Positions 32,706 through 40,845 of a stretch of 64,000 nucleotides of DNA are shown here, piece by piece. Numbering within the stretch: the first letter of the stretch is position 1; each line of letters opens with the position of its first letter. Source of the DNA: Streptomyces flavofungini (GTDB lineage Bacteria; Actinomycetota; Actinomycetes; Streptomycetales; Streptomycetaceae); assembly GCF_030388665.1 (NCBI RefSeq), contig NZ_CP128846.1, positions 7,474,001 to 7,538,000 on the forward strand, given 5' to 3'. The notes beneath the pieces were generated by a model. That model had not been told where the DNA came from, searched no databases, and saw only the letters and a program-made list of their open reading frames with translations. The position numbers were made by a program, and so were the translations under genes.

Positions 32706-32720
32706 CTAAGCGCTTGCTCA
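32706..32720. promoter_or_regulatory. Operator CTAAGCGCTTGCTCA, copy 2 (upstream of MaoC gene)
   Basis: Identical to the 15-mer at 31454. It is also 55 bases upstream of the divergent soxR start, so SoxR expression might be affected as well. Confidence 0.7.
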
Positions 32721-32774
32721 GCATGCGGGGTGCCGCCGACCGCTGTCAACGGACCAGCAAGTAGGCTTCGAGGG

Positions 32775-33236
32775 GTGCCCCAGATCCCAGAGAAGGTCCA
32801 CGAGCTCACGGTCGGACAGCTGGCCGCGCGCAGTGGCGCCGCCGTGTCCGCCCTGCACTTCTACGAGTCCAAGGGGCTCATCAGCAGCCGGCGCACCTCG
32901 GGCAACCAGCGGCGCTACCACCGCGACACGCTGCGCCGCGTCGCCTTCATCCGGGCCGCGCAGCGCGTCGGGATCCCGCTCGCCACCATCGGTCAGGCCC
33001 TCGCGGAGCTGCCCGAGGGGCGCACGCCCAACCGCGAGGACTGGGCGGCGCTGTCCCGGACCTGGCGCTCCGAGCTGGACGAGCGCATCAAGCAGTTGGG
33101 GCGGCTGCGGGACCACCTCACGGACTGCATCGGCTGCGGCTGTCTGTCCCTGGAGACCTGCGTCCTGTCCAACCCCGACGACGAGTTCGGCGCCCGCATC
33201 ATCGGCTCCCGCCTGATGGGCGAACGCCGCGCCTGA
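32775..33236 (+). CDS. soxR: Redox-sensitive transcriptional activator SoxR
   Basis: A MerR-family [2Fe-2S] sensor of 153 residues. The N-terminal MerR helix-turn-helix is [20 protein letters not shown] followed by [20 protein letters not shown]. The iron-sulfur cluster motif is [12 protein letters not shown] (C-x2-C-x-C-x5-C), exactly as in SoxR. In Streptomyces, SoxR responds to redox-active metabolites such as actinorhodin rather than to superoxide, and it usually controls exporters and reductases. The start is GTG 32775 with no good ribosome site; TAGGCT just before it suggests a leaderless mRNA. No clear SoxR target lies adjacent, though quinone reductases and an exporter lie 17 kb to the left. 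Confidence 0.95.
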   Translation: MPQIPEKVHELTVGQLAARSGAAVSALHFYESKGLISSRRTSGNQRRYHRDTLRRVAFIRAAQRVGIPLATIGQALAELPEGRTPNREDWAALSRTWRSELDERIKQLGRLRDHLTDCIGCGCLSLETCVLSNPDDEFGARIIGSRLMGERRA

Positions 33237-33258
33237 CCCCGCAGGCCCCGCCCGGAGA

Positions 33259-33277
33259 GGGCCCGGCCGCCGGGCCC
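33259..33277. terminator. Terminator hairpin between soxR and the BKACE gene
   Basis: Perfect 8-base arms GGGCCCGG and CCGGGCCC around a 3-base loop in the 85-base gap of two convergent genes. No T-run. Confidence 0.55.
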
Positions 33278-33321
33278 GGCCGTCACCCCGCCCCGAGCGC
33301 CGCCTCACCGGCCCGCCGCCC

Positions 33322-34023
33322 TCACCGCCCGAGCGCCGCCGCCACCAACTCCGCGTTCGACCCCGCCCGTTCCCCGCCCGGCAGCACCAGCGTGTCCTCC
33401 AGGCCGATCCGCCGCCCGAGCCCGAGCCGCCCCGCGAGCGCGAGCACCGGCCAGGTGCCGCCCTCCTCGCCGTGCAGCAGCACCGGGCGGCCGTGCGCGT
33501 CGCCGATGTCCGCGAGCAGCGCCCGCGCCGACGCCTCGGCCGTCGCCGGATCCCGGTCGGTGACCTCCGCGAGGACCCGAAGCACCCGGGGCCCGAGCGG
33601 CGACGCCGCGAACCGCTCCGCGCCGTCGGTGCCGGACCAGATGCCCGCCTCGACGCCCACGCCCCGTTCGAGGAGCGCCCGCGCCACGTCCTCCGCGCCC
33701 GGCTCGTGCCAGTTGACGGAGGCGTGGTCGGGCAGCACGGTCCACGCCCGCACCCGTGCCGCGCGCGCCGCCGGGTCGGGTTCGGCCCAGGCGCCCGTGG
33801 TCACGCCGACCGGCACCGCGACGGCGGCGCGCAGCGCGTCCAGGGTGGCCGCGACCGCGCGTGGCGCCAAAGTGTCTTCCCCACAGGGGGACTTGGGGTG
33901 TACATGGACATCAAGTGCGCCGGCGGCGACCGCCTCGGCCGCCGATCGTGCCAGGTCCCCGGGCGACAGCGGCACGGCCGCTCCGTCGTCCGCGCCACGG
34001 GCGCCGTTCAGACATACCTGCAT
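33322..34023 (-). CDS. BKACE family (beta-keto acid cleavage enzyme, DUF849), short form
   Basis: A TIM-barrel family whose members condense a beta-keto acid with acetyl-CoA and cleave it. Features seen are the start MQVCLNGAR, the zinc-binding DVHVHPKSPCGEDTL (His-x-His) and the C-terminal GLGRRIGLEDTLVLPGGERAGSN. At 233 residues it is clearly shorter than usual (about 270-300), mainly in the middle of the barrel, as some actinobacterial members are. The ATG at 34023 is preferred over the frame's upstream end, which is a Cys-rich spurious stretch. Substrate unknown. It is convergent with soxR and divergent from an unrecognised gene. Confidence 0.75.
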   Translation of the reverse strand: MQVCLNGARGADDGAAVPLSPGDLARSAAEAVAAGALDVHVHPKSPCGEDTLAPRAVAATLDALRAAVAVPVGVTTGAWAEPDPAARAARVRAWTVLPDHASVNWHEPGAEDVARALLERGVGVEAGIWSGTDGAERFAASPLGPRVLRVLAEVTDRDPATAEASARALLADIGDAHGRPVLLHGEEGGTWPVLALAGRLGLGRRIGLEDTLVLPGGERAGSNAELVAAALGR

Positions 34024-34115
34024 CGAGCCATCACAGCACGCCGTCACCACACACCGACAGCACGCGCCTACAGCGCACGTCCACAACACACGCCTACAGG
34101 ACACGGGGGAACGGG

Positions 34116-34634
34116 ATGAGTGTCGTCATCTGTTCGTTGAAGTGGGAAGCAGCACGCAGCGGACGCCAGAAGATCACCTACGACAGCGACGGGTACCACC
34201 TCGTACGCTTCCCGTACGAGGCCGGCGAGGAGCAGTACGACCCCTGGCGCATGCATGACCCGGCGCACGGCTTCACCACTCCGTCGCGGTTCCCCGACGC
34301 CCGCTCGGGCCTGATATGGCCGAGTCACGACGGATGGGGAACGCTGTCGGCGATGGTCTTCTGGGAGCCGGACAACCGTCCGACGGAGTACCGCGCGCGG
34401 TTCGTGCGCGATCCGCTGAACCTGTCGACGGGCTACGACTCCACCGCCACCACGGACGCCGTCCCCACCCGGGGCGGGCAGTACCGCTCGTACACCTGGC
34501 AGATGTTCGTGCACCCCGGGACCCCGGTGGGCCTGAAGATATCCGCGCGCGGACCGGGCGACGTGAAGCTCGCCGCGCCGCTGATGCTGGCCGAGTTCAA
34601 GCTGGCCATCCTCACGGACGTCGCCAGGCCCTGA
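34116..34634 (+). CDS. Conserved-looking protein of unknown function
   Basis: A 172-residue protein starting MSVVICSLKWEAARSGRQKI. I do not recognise it. It has no signal peptide or membrane helix, few cysteines and many aromatic residues, with alternating hydrophobic patterns that suggest a beta-rich fold (YRARFVRDPLNLSTGYDST, YRSYTWQMFVHPGTPVGLKI). Such a pattern could be a jelly-roll or structural protein, but that is a guess. The start ATG 34116 follows GGGGGAACGGG. The 92 bases before it are rich in CA repeats (ACACGCCTACAG repeated). It is convergent with the zinc-ribbon gene. Codon bias is normal, so I trust it is real. Confidence 0.6.
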   Translation: MSVVICSLKWEAARSGRQKITYDSDGYHLVRFPYEAGEEQYDPWRMHDPAHGFTTPSRFPDARSGLIWPSHDGWGTLSAMVFWEPDNRPTEYRARFVRDPLNLSTGYDSTATTDAVPTRGGQYRSYTWQMFVHPGTPVGLKISARGPGDVKLAAPLMLAEFKLAILTDVARP

Positions 34635-34693
34635 GGGTCAGGGGTGGACCGGCGGGCCCGCGAGGGGTCCGCCGTGTGCCTGCTCCGTCGCTC

Positions 34694-35302
34694 TCACGCG
34701 GAGACCAGTGGGCGCGAGTGCCGCATCCTGGCGTTCCGCACGGCCTCGGGCGAGAGGACGGGGGCGGGGACCACGATGCCGCAGCTCGTGCAGACGGGGC
34801 CCGACGACGGTTCGTGCGCCAGGCCGTAGCGCCATTCGAGGGCCGTGTCGCCGCACACGGGGCAGGCGGCGCCGGGCTCTCGCTCCAGGGCGTCGATGAG
34901 TTTGCGCAGCACGTCGGGGAGCGGCGCGGACGGGTGCACGCCGGGGTCGTCGCACCAGGCGACCCCGCGGCCGCCCCAGGTGCAGCGGTGCCAGTCGTCG
35001 ACGCTGCCGGGGCGGCGCAGGCCGTCGTGCTTCTCCCGCCGCCGACGGCGCGCGAAGCTCTCCTCGTAGGCCAGCCACACCGCGCGGGCCGCCTCCAGTT
35101 CGTCGAGCGCGGCCACGAGCCGCGCCGGGTCGGGTGAGCGGTCCTCGGGGCCGAACCCGAACCGGGAACACAGGTGGTCCCAGGTCGCCCGGTGACCGTA
35201 AGGGGCGAATCTCTCCAGGCACTTGCGCAGTGAGTACCGCCGCAGTGCCAGATCGCTCTGGGGATCACGCACCTGTCTCGCGAGACTCCGGAATCCAGCC
35301 AT
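34694..35302 (-). CDS. Hypothetical protein with C-terminal zinc-ribbon
   Basis: A 202-residue protein with no recognised family. The N-terminal 110 residues are charged and helical (MAGFRSLARQVRDPQSDLAL, then LVAALDELEAARAVWLAYEE). The C-terminal part has ACPVCGDTALEWRYG and GPVCTSCGIVVP, two CxxC knuckles 20 residues apart, a clear zinc-ribbon. Zinc-ribbons bind nucleic acid or protein; which one applies is unknown. No operon partner. Predicted cytoplasmic. The start ATG 35302 is upstream of a clean coding stretch; the ribosome site is GGAGGTG. Confidence 0.6.
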   Translation of the reverse strand: MAGFRSLARQVRDPQSDLALRRYSLRKCLERFAPYGHRATWDHLCSRFGFGPEDRSPDPARLVAALDELEAARAVWLAYEESFARRRRREKHDGLRRPGSVDDWHRCTWGGRGVAWCDDPGVHPSAPLPDVLRKLIDALEREPGAACPVCGDTALEWRYGLAHEPSSGPVCTSCGIVVPAPVLSPEAVRNARMRHSRPLVSA

Positions 35303-35648
35303 CGCCCTGCACCTCCGTCACACGTTCTCGGACGTCGCCCCGGGCCGCGGGAAGTCGCCCCGCACCCGAGGGGCATCGAGTAGACGTATCGACTCACGTT
35401 TTGGTGCCATCCAATTTTCGATGGCCTCCCATCAGCGCGTTCCCCGCAGGTCAACGGCGATGCCTGTGAAGATCCGGCCAGATCGGGCACCGATCGGCGC
35501 TCCCGGGCCATGTGGCGGTTGTGAAAAGGCGACGGTTGTTCATCTTTCAGGTTCGGCAACCCGACAGTAACCTCCGCCGCGACGGCCTTCCGCAGGACCC
35601 ACAGGACCCCAAGGGCCCCCAGGACCCCAAGGACCCGGAGGAGCACCC
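35303..35648. other. Intergenic region upstream of the penicillin acylase gene
   Basis: 346 bases without a gene. It holds the promoters of the divergent zinc-ribbon gene and the acylase. CCATC-N8-GATGG (around 35409-35426) is a small inverted repeat in an AT-rich patch. The last 60 bases have short AGGACCC repeats before the GGAGGAG ribosome site of the acylase. I see no RNA gene here. Confidence 0.5.
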
Positions 35649-38495
35649 ATGCGACGACGCACCGCACGGCTCAGAACCCTCACGATGTCAGCGGCCCTTG
35701 TCCTCGGGGCCGGTCTGCTGCTCGCGCCGGGTCCCGGCGCCGCCGCGGCCGAACCCGCGCCCGTCACCGACTACTGCGGTGACCGCTGCGCGGACATCCT
35801 GCCGCCCGGCGCGAACGGCAGCGCGACCCTCGCCGAGATCCTCAGCCACCGCGTCCTCGGCACCCAGCCCGCCCACGCCGACGACCAGTTGGGCCCCTAC
35901 GACGCGCTCGCGGCGGGCTATCCCTCGCTGACCGACGGCAAGCTCACCGAGTTCTTCAACGACGCCTCCTTCGGCGTCGAGCCCGACCAGGTGGCCTCCG
36001 TCACCAAGCCGCGGGACGACGTGACGATCACCCGTGACAAGAAGTACGGCATTCCGCACATCCAGGGCACCACCCGCTACGGCACCGAGTTCGGAGCGGG
36101 CTTCGCCGCGGGCCAGGACCGGCTCTGGCTGATCGACCTGTTCCGGCACATCGGCCGCGGCGAGCTGACCCCGTTCGCGGGCGGCGCCCCCGCGAACCAG
36201 GGCCTGGAGCAGCAGTTCTGGCCGCAGGCCCCGTACACGGAAGCGGACCTCCAGCGCCAGGTCGACTACATCCGGCAGACGCAGGGCGAGCGCGGCCAGC
36301 GGGCCATGGAGGACGCGCAGGCCTACGTCGACGGCCTCAACGCCTACCGCGAGAAGGCCAAGAACGGCCGCTACTTCCCCGGCGAGTACGTCCTCACCGG
36401 CAAGATCGACGCGATCACGAACGTCGGCGAGATCCAGCCCTTCAAGATCACCGACATGATCGCGCTGGCCTCCGTGGTCGGCGGTCTGTTCGGCAACGGC
36501 GGCGGCGGAGAGGTCGAGTCGGCGCTCTCGCTGCTCGCGGCGCAGCAGAAGTACGGCGTCGAGAAGGGCACCGAGGTCTGGGAGAAGTTCCGCGCCCGCA
36601 ACGACCCCGAGACCGTGCAGACCATCCACGACGGCAGCAGCTTCCCCTACGCGGGCAAGCCCGACAAGGCGCGCGGCGCCGCCCTGCCCGACCCGGGCTC
36701 GGTGGAGCGCGAGCAACTCGTGTACGACCGCGAGGGCGGCGCCAAGGCCACGGCGAAGAACCCGGCGAAGGCGCCCAAGGACCCGGTGGCGGCCCCGAAG
36801 AAGCTGAAGCCGCTCCAGGGCATGTACGACAAGGGCGTCCTGCCCGCCGACCTGTTCGCCTCCGCGGGCAACCCCGCGCACGGCAAGGGCATGTCGAACG
36901 CCCTGCTCGTCTCGGGCAAGCACACCGCGAGCGGCAACCCCGTCGCCGTCTTCGGCCCCCAGACCGGCTACTTCGCGCCCCAGCTCCTGATGCAGCAGGA
37001 ACTCCAGGGCCCCGGCATCAGCGCGCGCGGCGTCTCCTTCGCGGGCGTCGGCATGTACGTCCAGCTCGGCCGCGGCCAGGACTACGCGTGGTCGGCGACG
37101 TCCGCGGGCCAGGACATCACGGACACGTACGCCGTCGAACTGTGCGCGCCCGGCGGCGGCACCCCCGGCAAGGACGCGACCCACTACCTCTACCGGGGCA
37201 CCTGCACCCCGATGGACAAGCTGGAGCGCAAGAACGCCTGGAAGCCGACCGTCGCCGACTCCACGGCGGCGGGCTCCTACCGCATGCAGGTCTTCCGCAC
37301 GAACTACGGCATCGTCACGCACCGCGCGACGGTCGACGGCAAGCCCGTGGCGTACGTCTCGCTGCGCTCCACCTACCGGCACGAGGCCGACTCGATCATC
37401 GGCTTCCAGATGCTCAACGACCCGTCGTACGTGAAGGACGCCGCGAGCTTCCAGAAGGCGGCCCAGCACATCTCCTACGCCTTCAACTGGTTCTACGCCG
37501 ACTCCCGCGACATCGCGTACTACAACAGCGGTGCCAACCCCCGGCGCGCCGACGGCATCGACCCGTCCTTCCCGGTGAAGGGCCAACAGGCCTACGAATG
37601 GCGGGACTTCGACCCGGCCGACAACACCTCGGCGCAGACACCGGCCGCCGAGCACCCGAACTCGGTCAACCAGGACTACTACATCTCCTGGAACAACAAA
37701 CAGGCCAAGGACTTCAGCGCGGCCGGCTTCGGCATGAGCGCCGTGCACCGCGGCGACCTGCTCGACGACCGCGTCAAGAAGCTCACCGAGGAGGGCGGTG
37801 TCACCAGGGCCTCGCTCACCCGGGCCATGGCGGAGGCCGCCGTCACCGACCTGCGCGGCGAACAGGTGCTTCCCGAACTCCTGGAGGTCATCCGCAGCAA
37901 GGCCGTCGACGACCCACGGCTCGCCCAGGCCGTGCAGCAGCTGGAGGCCTGGCGCAAGGCGGGCTCGCAGCGCAAGGAGACCGCGCAGGGCTCGCACGTC
38001 TACGCCCACCCCGACGCCGTACGGATCATGGACGCCTGGTGGCCGCAGCTCGTCGAGGCCGCGTTCGAACCCGGCCTCGGGGACGGCCTCTACGGCGCGC
38101 TGACCGCGCAACTCGGCGTGGACGAGGCGCCGTCGGCCGGGCACGGACCGACCGGGGCGCACGCCGGGTCGGCCTTCCAGTACGGCTGGTGGGGCTACGC
38201 CGACAAGGACCTGCGGACCGTGCTCGGACAGCCCGTCGAGGGCTGGACGAAGGAGGCGTACTGCGGCGACGGCAAGCTCGACGCGTGCCGTGACGTGCTC
38301 CTGAAGAGCCTGGAGCGGGCCGTCGCGAAACCGGCGTCAGAGGTCTACCCCGGTGACGCGAGCTGCAAGGCGGGCGAGCAGTGGTGCGCGGACGCCGTGA
38401 TCCACCGGGCCGTCGGCGGCATCACGCACCGCGCCGTGCAGTGGCAGAACCGGCCGACCTACCAGCAGGTGGTGGAGTTCCCCCGGCACCGGTGA
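35649..38495 (+). CDS. Secreted penicillin acylase family N-terminal-nucleophile amidohydrolase
   Basis: A large exported amidase (948 residues) that cleaves N-acyl bonds, such as in acyl-homoserine lactones, beta-lactams or acylated peptides. A signal peptide covers about residues 1-34 (end AAAAEP). The A-chain part has TRDKKYGIPHIQGTTRYGTE and FAAGQDRLWLIDLFRHIGRG, both typical. The expected nucleophile is Ser416 in GKGMSNALLVSG, the first residue of the B chain after self-cleavage; the residue before it is Met instead of the more common Gly. The B-chain asparagine and arginine regions (YAFNWFYADSRDIAYYNSG) are present. GGAGGAGCACCC is a good ribosome site. Stands alone; a strong hairpin follows. 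Confidence 0.92.
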   Translation: MRRRTARLRTLTMSAALVLGAGLLLAPGPGAAAAEPAPVTDYCGDRCADILPPGANGSATLAEILSHRVLGTQPAHADDQLGPYDALAAGYPSLTDGKLTEFFNDASFGVEPDQVASVTKPRDDVTITRDKKYGIPHIQGTTRYGTEFGAGFAAGQDRLWLIDLFRHIGRGELTPFAGGAPANQGLEQQFWPQAPYTEADLQRQVDYIRQTQGERGQRAMEDAQAYVDGLNAYREKAKNGRYFPGEYVLTGKIDAITNVGEIQPFKITDMIALASVVGGLFGNGGGGEVESALSLLAAQQKYGVEKGTEVWEKFRARNDPETVQTIHDGSSFPYAGKPDKARGAALPDPGSVEREQLVYDREGGAKATAKNPAKAPKDPVAAPKKLKPLQGMYDKGVLPADLFASAGNPAHGKGMSNALLVSGKHTASGNPVAVFGPQTGYFAPQLLMQQELQGPGISARGVSFAGVGMYVQLGRGQDYAWSATSAGQDITDTYAVELCAPGGGTPGKDATHYLYRGTCTPMDKLERKNAWKPTVADSTAAGSYRMQVFRTNYGIVTHRATVDGKPVAYVSLRSTYRHEADSIIGFQMLNDPSYVKDAASFQKAAQHISYAFNWFYADSRDIAYYNSGANPRRADGIDPSFPVKGQQAYEWRDFDPADNTSAQTPAAEHPNSVNQDYYISWNNKQAKDFSAAGFGMSAVHRGDLLDDRVKKLTEEGGVTRASLTRAMAEAAVTDLRGEQVLPELLEVIRSKAVDDPRLAQAVQQLEAWRKAGSQRKETAQGSHVYAHPDAVRIMDAWWPQLVEAAFEPGLGDGLYGALTAQLGVDEAPSAGHGPTGAHAGSAFQYGWWGYADKDLRTVLGQPVEGWTKEAYCGDGKLDACRDVLLKSLERAVAKPASEVYPGDASCKAGEQWCADAVIHRAVGGITHRAVQWQNRPTYQQVVEFPRHR

Positions 38496-38518
38496 CCGGC
38501 GCGGGAGGAGGACCACTC

Positions 38519-38548
38519 CGGCCGGACAGGGACCGCCCTGTCCGGCCG
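38519..38548. terminator. Strong bidirectional terminator hairpin
   Basis: Perfect 13-base arms (CGGCCGGACAGGG and its complement) with a 4-base loop, 23 bases after the acylase stop and 19 bases before the end of the convergent hydrolase gene. Should stop both transcripts. Confidence 0.8.
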
Positions 38549-38567
38549 ACTCCCGGTGAACCCCGTT

Positions 38568-39905
38568 TCAGGCGAGGGCGATCCGTCCGGCGGCGCACAC
38601 CGCGCGAGCCAGTTCGGCATGGCAGATGTCGCTGTGCGCGCCGTTGGGCGGGCCGCCCCGCCGCACCACGGCCGCCACGTCCACACTCACGCACCCCCGG
38701 GCCGGAAGGGCCCCGCCGAGCGCCACCCGCTTGGCCCCGTCGACGGCCTTGAACCCGTCGAACCCGAGGGCGCCCCAGCGCTCCCACAGATGGAGGAAGC
38801 CCGCGGAGTCGCCGGCGAGCTTGGAGGCGAGCGGATAGAGCTTGCCGAGCGCGTCGTCGTGGCGCGAGAAGCAGCACACGAGCGGCCCGTCGACCCGCCG
38901 CTCCACTCCGCGCAGCGCCCCGCCGCGCGAGCGGTCGTGGGGCAGCCGGGGGCTGAACGCGTAGTGCGAGAAGGCCCCTTGGAGCAGCGTGGCGGACTTC
39001 ACGCAGCGCACGCCCGCGGGCATGCCGCGCAGCCCGTACGAGATCAGGCGGGCCCCGAAGCTGTGCCCGATCAGATGCACGCGCACGTCCGGCACGTCCC
39101 CCGCGAGCAGACCGAGGGCGGGGCCCAGGCCCAGCTGCCCGATGGCGCCGGCCCGGCGCTTCATCGCGTAGTACGTGCCCTGCCGGAGCAGTTCCTTCGC
39201 GCCGCGCCACAGCCGCCGCCGCGCCCCGTCGAGGAACTGCGCGCCGCGGACGTCCTCCAGCATGGCCAGGAAGACCTCGCAGACCTCGACGGCGTCGTCG
39301 GTGAGCATCGCGGGCTCGCCCGCGCCGAGGTCGTCGGCGAACTCGTGCGCCGGGCTGGTGTCGCGCACCGCCACCAGATCGCGGACGAGCCGCGCGAACT
39401 CGTCGAGGCGGGAGCGGACTTCGGCCCGCTCCTGGAGCAGCGCCGCGAGCCGGTCGAGCCGGGCGGCCTGCGCGGGGCCCGGGAAGGTGCGGGACAGCAG
39501 GGCGCGGGTGGCCTCGTCGAGGACCGGGTCGCCGGGCGCGGCGGGGGCGGCGGGGGCGGCGGGCGGTGACCCGGAAGCGGCCGCGGCCGGACCCGCGGAC
39601 GGCTCGAAGTCCGGGGTCGGCTCGTCGGGGAAGCGGATCGCGGGCCAGAGCACGCCGACGTGGCCGAGGCGGACCCCGGCTGCGGCGAGCTCATCGAAGG
39701 GGGCGAGGAAGCGCCGGTACAGCTTCCGGGCCATCCGCTGGTCGTTGTTCCAGCCGTGCGCGAACACCAGCAGGTCGGTGACGCGTTCGCGTTCCGCGCC
39801 CGACAGGAGCCGGTCGCGCTGCGCCGCGTCGACGTCCCCGTCGGCGTCGAAGGTCAGTTCCCAGTAGGGCTCCACGACCGCATGGTCCTGCCGTGCGGCG
39901 CTCAT
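38568..39905 (-). CDS. Alpha/beta-hydrolase-like protein, cytoplasmic
   Basis: A 445-residue protein of alpha/beta-hydrolase type. The oxyanion-region FAHGWNND lies near residue 50 and the nucleophile elbow GHSFGARL puts the catalytic serine at about residue 282. An Ala/Gly/Pro linker follows the N-terminal strand (PSAGPAAAASGSPPAAPAAP). The C-terminal region FSHYAFSPRLPHDRSRGGAL and VCCFSRHDDALGKLYPLASK may supply the acid and histidine. No signal peptide. The start ATG 39905 is supported by context (MSAARQDHAVVEPYWELTFD). Substrate and pathway unknown; it is not next to genes that would explain it. Confidence 0.75.
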   Translation of the reverse strand: MSAARQDHAVVEPYWELTFDADGDVDAAQRDRLLSGAERERVTDLLVFAHGWNNDQRMARKLYRRFLAPFDELAAAGVRLGHVGVLWPAIRFPDEPTPDFEPSAGPAAAASGSPPAAPAAPAAPGDPVLDEATRALLSRTFPGPAQAARLDRLAALLQERAEVRSRLDEFARLVRDLVAVRDTSPAHEFADDLGAGEPAMLTDDAVEVCEVFLAMLEDVRGAQFLDGARRRLWRGAKELLRQGTYYAMKRRAGAIGQLGLGPALGLLAGDVPDVRVHLIGHSFGARLISYGLRGMPAGVRCVKSATLLQGAFSHYAFSPRLPHDRSRGGALRGVERRVDGPLVCCFSRHDDALGKLYPLASKLAGDSAGFLHLWERWGALGFDGFKAVDGAKRVALGGALPARGCVSVDVAAVVRRGGPPNGAHSDICHAELARAVCAAGRIALA

Positions 39906-40015
39906 GGCCAGATGTCGCGCGGGAACACGCGGGGAGCTCAACGGGAACACGCGGGAGCCGGTGCCGTCCCCCGGGCGGCGGCACCGGTTCCCGCGTGGGT
40001 CTGCGGGGCGCGCGG

Positions 40016-40654
40016 TCAGTAGGGCATCCGGTCGCCGGGGTGGGCGGGGGCGCCGTAGGGCACGGCGGCGGGCGGGCGCGGCGTCTTCTGGTCGCGGGCG
40101 TAGCGGTTGGTGGGCGGGAGCCAGCAGCAGACGACGGCCACGAGCACCGTGAGCAGTGCCACGAAGCTCGTCGCCATGACGGATTCGGGTTCGTAGTCAC
40201 CCAAGATGAGGACATGGGGGAACAAGGCAACGACGCCCGAAATGGTAATGAATACGCGGGCCCAAGTAGCCGCCTTCTTGCGGACGCAGAGCGTGAATAG
40301 AAGGAGACACACGGCGGTGAAAATGGCGAATCCGGCGCGGGCCGTGAGCGCCCCGGCGCGGTCACTGACGAGATCGTCCCAGATGGGCCCCGAGAGGGAC
40401 TTGATGTCGGCCGCTGTCGTATTCGACGGCAGTCCGACGACATCCGGATGGTCGTCGATGACGTCCCTGATGTTCTCGTCGGCCATGTCATTGCCGCCGG
40501 CGAAGACGAGCACCGCGCCGACGACTGCGGACACCACGGATATGGCAGAGGTCCAGACCAGAGTGGTCAGCGTGCCGGGCCGCCGGACCGCGCGGTGTGC
40601 GCGGGCCGCGCGGCGGGGGCCGACCGGCGCGGGCGCGACCTGGTATTGACTCAC
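40016..40654 (-). CDS. Small integral membrane protein of unknown function
   Basis: A 212-residue membrane protein. Four helices are visible: near residues 28-53 (TLVWTSAISVVSAVVGAVLV), about 105-125 (FAIFTAVCLLLFTLCV), 132-150 (VFITISGVVALFPHVLIL) and 160-180 (SFVALLTVLVAVVCCWL). A loop of 50 residues between helices 1 and 2 is acidic. The middle of the gene uses more A/T at third positions than neighbours, hinting at recent arrival or low expression. No family recognised. It is divergent from the LysR gene across a 191-base AT-richer gap with a palindrome. Confidence 0.65.
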   Translation of the reverse strand: MSQYQVAPAPVGPRRAARAHRAVRRPGTLTTLVWTSAISVVSAVVGAVLVFAGGNDMADENIRDVIDDHPDVVGLPSNTTAADIKSLSGPIWDDLVSDRAGALTARAGFAIFTAVCLLLFTLCVRKKAATWARVFITISGVVALFPHVLILGDYEPESVMATSFVALLTVLVAVVCCWLPPTNRYARDQKTPRPPAAVPYGAPAHPGDRMPY

Positions 40655-40750
40655 GGGTGCGACTCTCCTCGCAGAGATGAAGGTTCGAGTGGGATTGTCT
40701 CGACCATTCCATGGGCGCCACGAACACGGCCAGCATTTCCTGTAAGAAAT

Positions 40751-40767
40751 CCCCAGATAATCTGGGG
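40751..40767. promoter_or_regulatory. Perfect palindrome CCCCAGATAATCTGGGG
   Basis: 7-base arms with a 3-base centre, lying between the membrane-protein gene and the LysR gene (78 bases before LysR). CAGATAATCTG resembles the T-N11-A type of a LysR operator, so it may be the LysR autoregulatory site. Confidence 0.5.
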
Positions 40768-40845
40768 TGATCGAGGGATCAGTTTCCGCGGCGGCTATGC
40801 TGCAATGCCGTAAAACTCAAAGGGAGTTGGAGAGAGTAAGTTCGC

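Noticed and set aside
34025..34104. Upstream extension of the BKACE frame with many cysteines
   Set aside because: Family members start at the MQVCLNGAR-type segment; the extension is translation of a CA-rich stretch.
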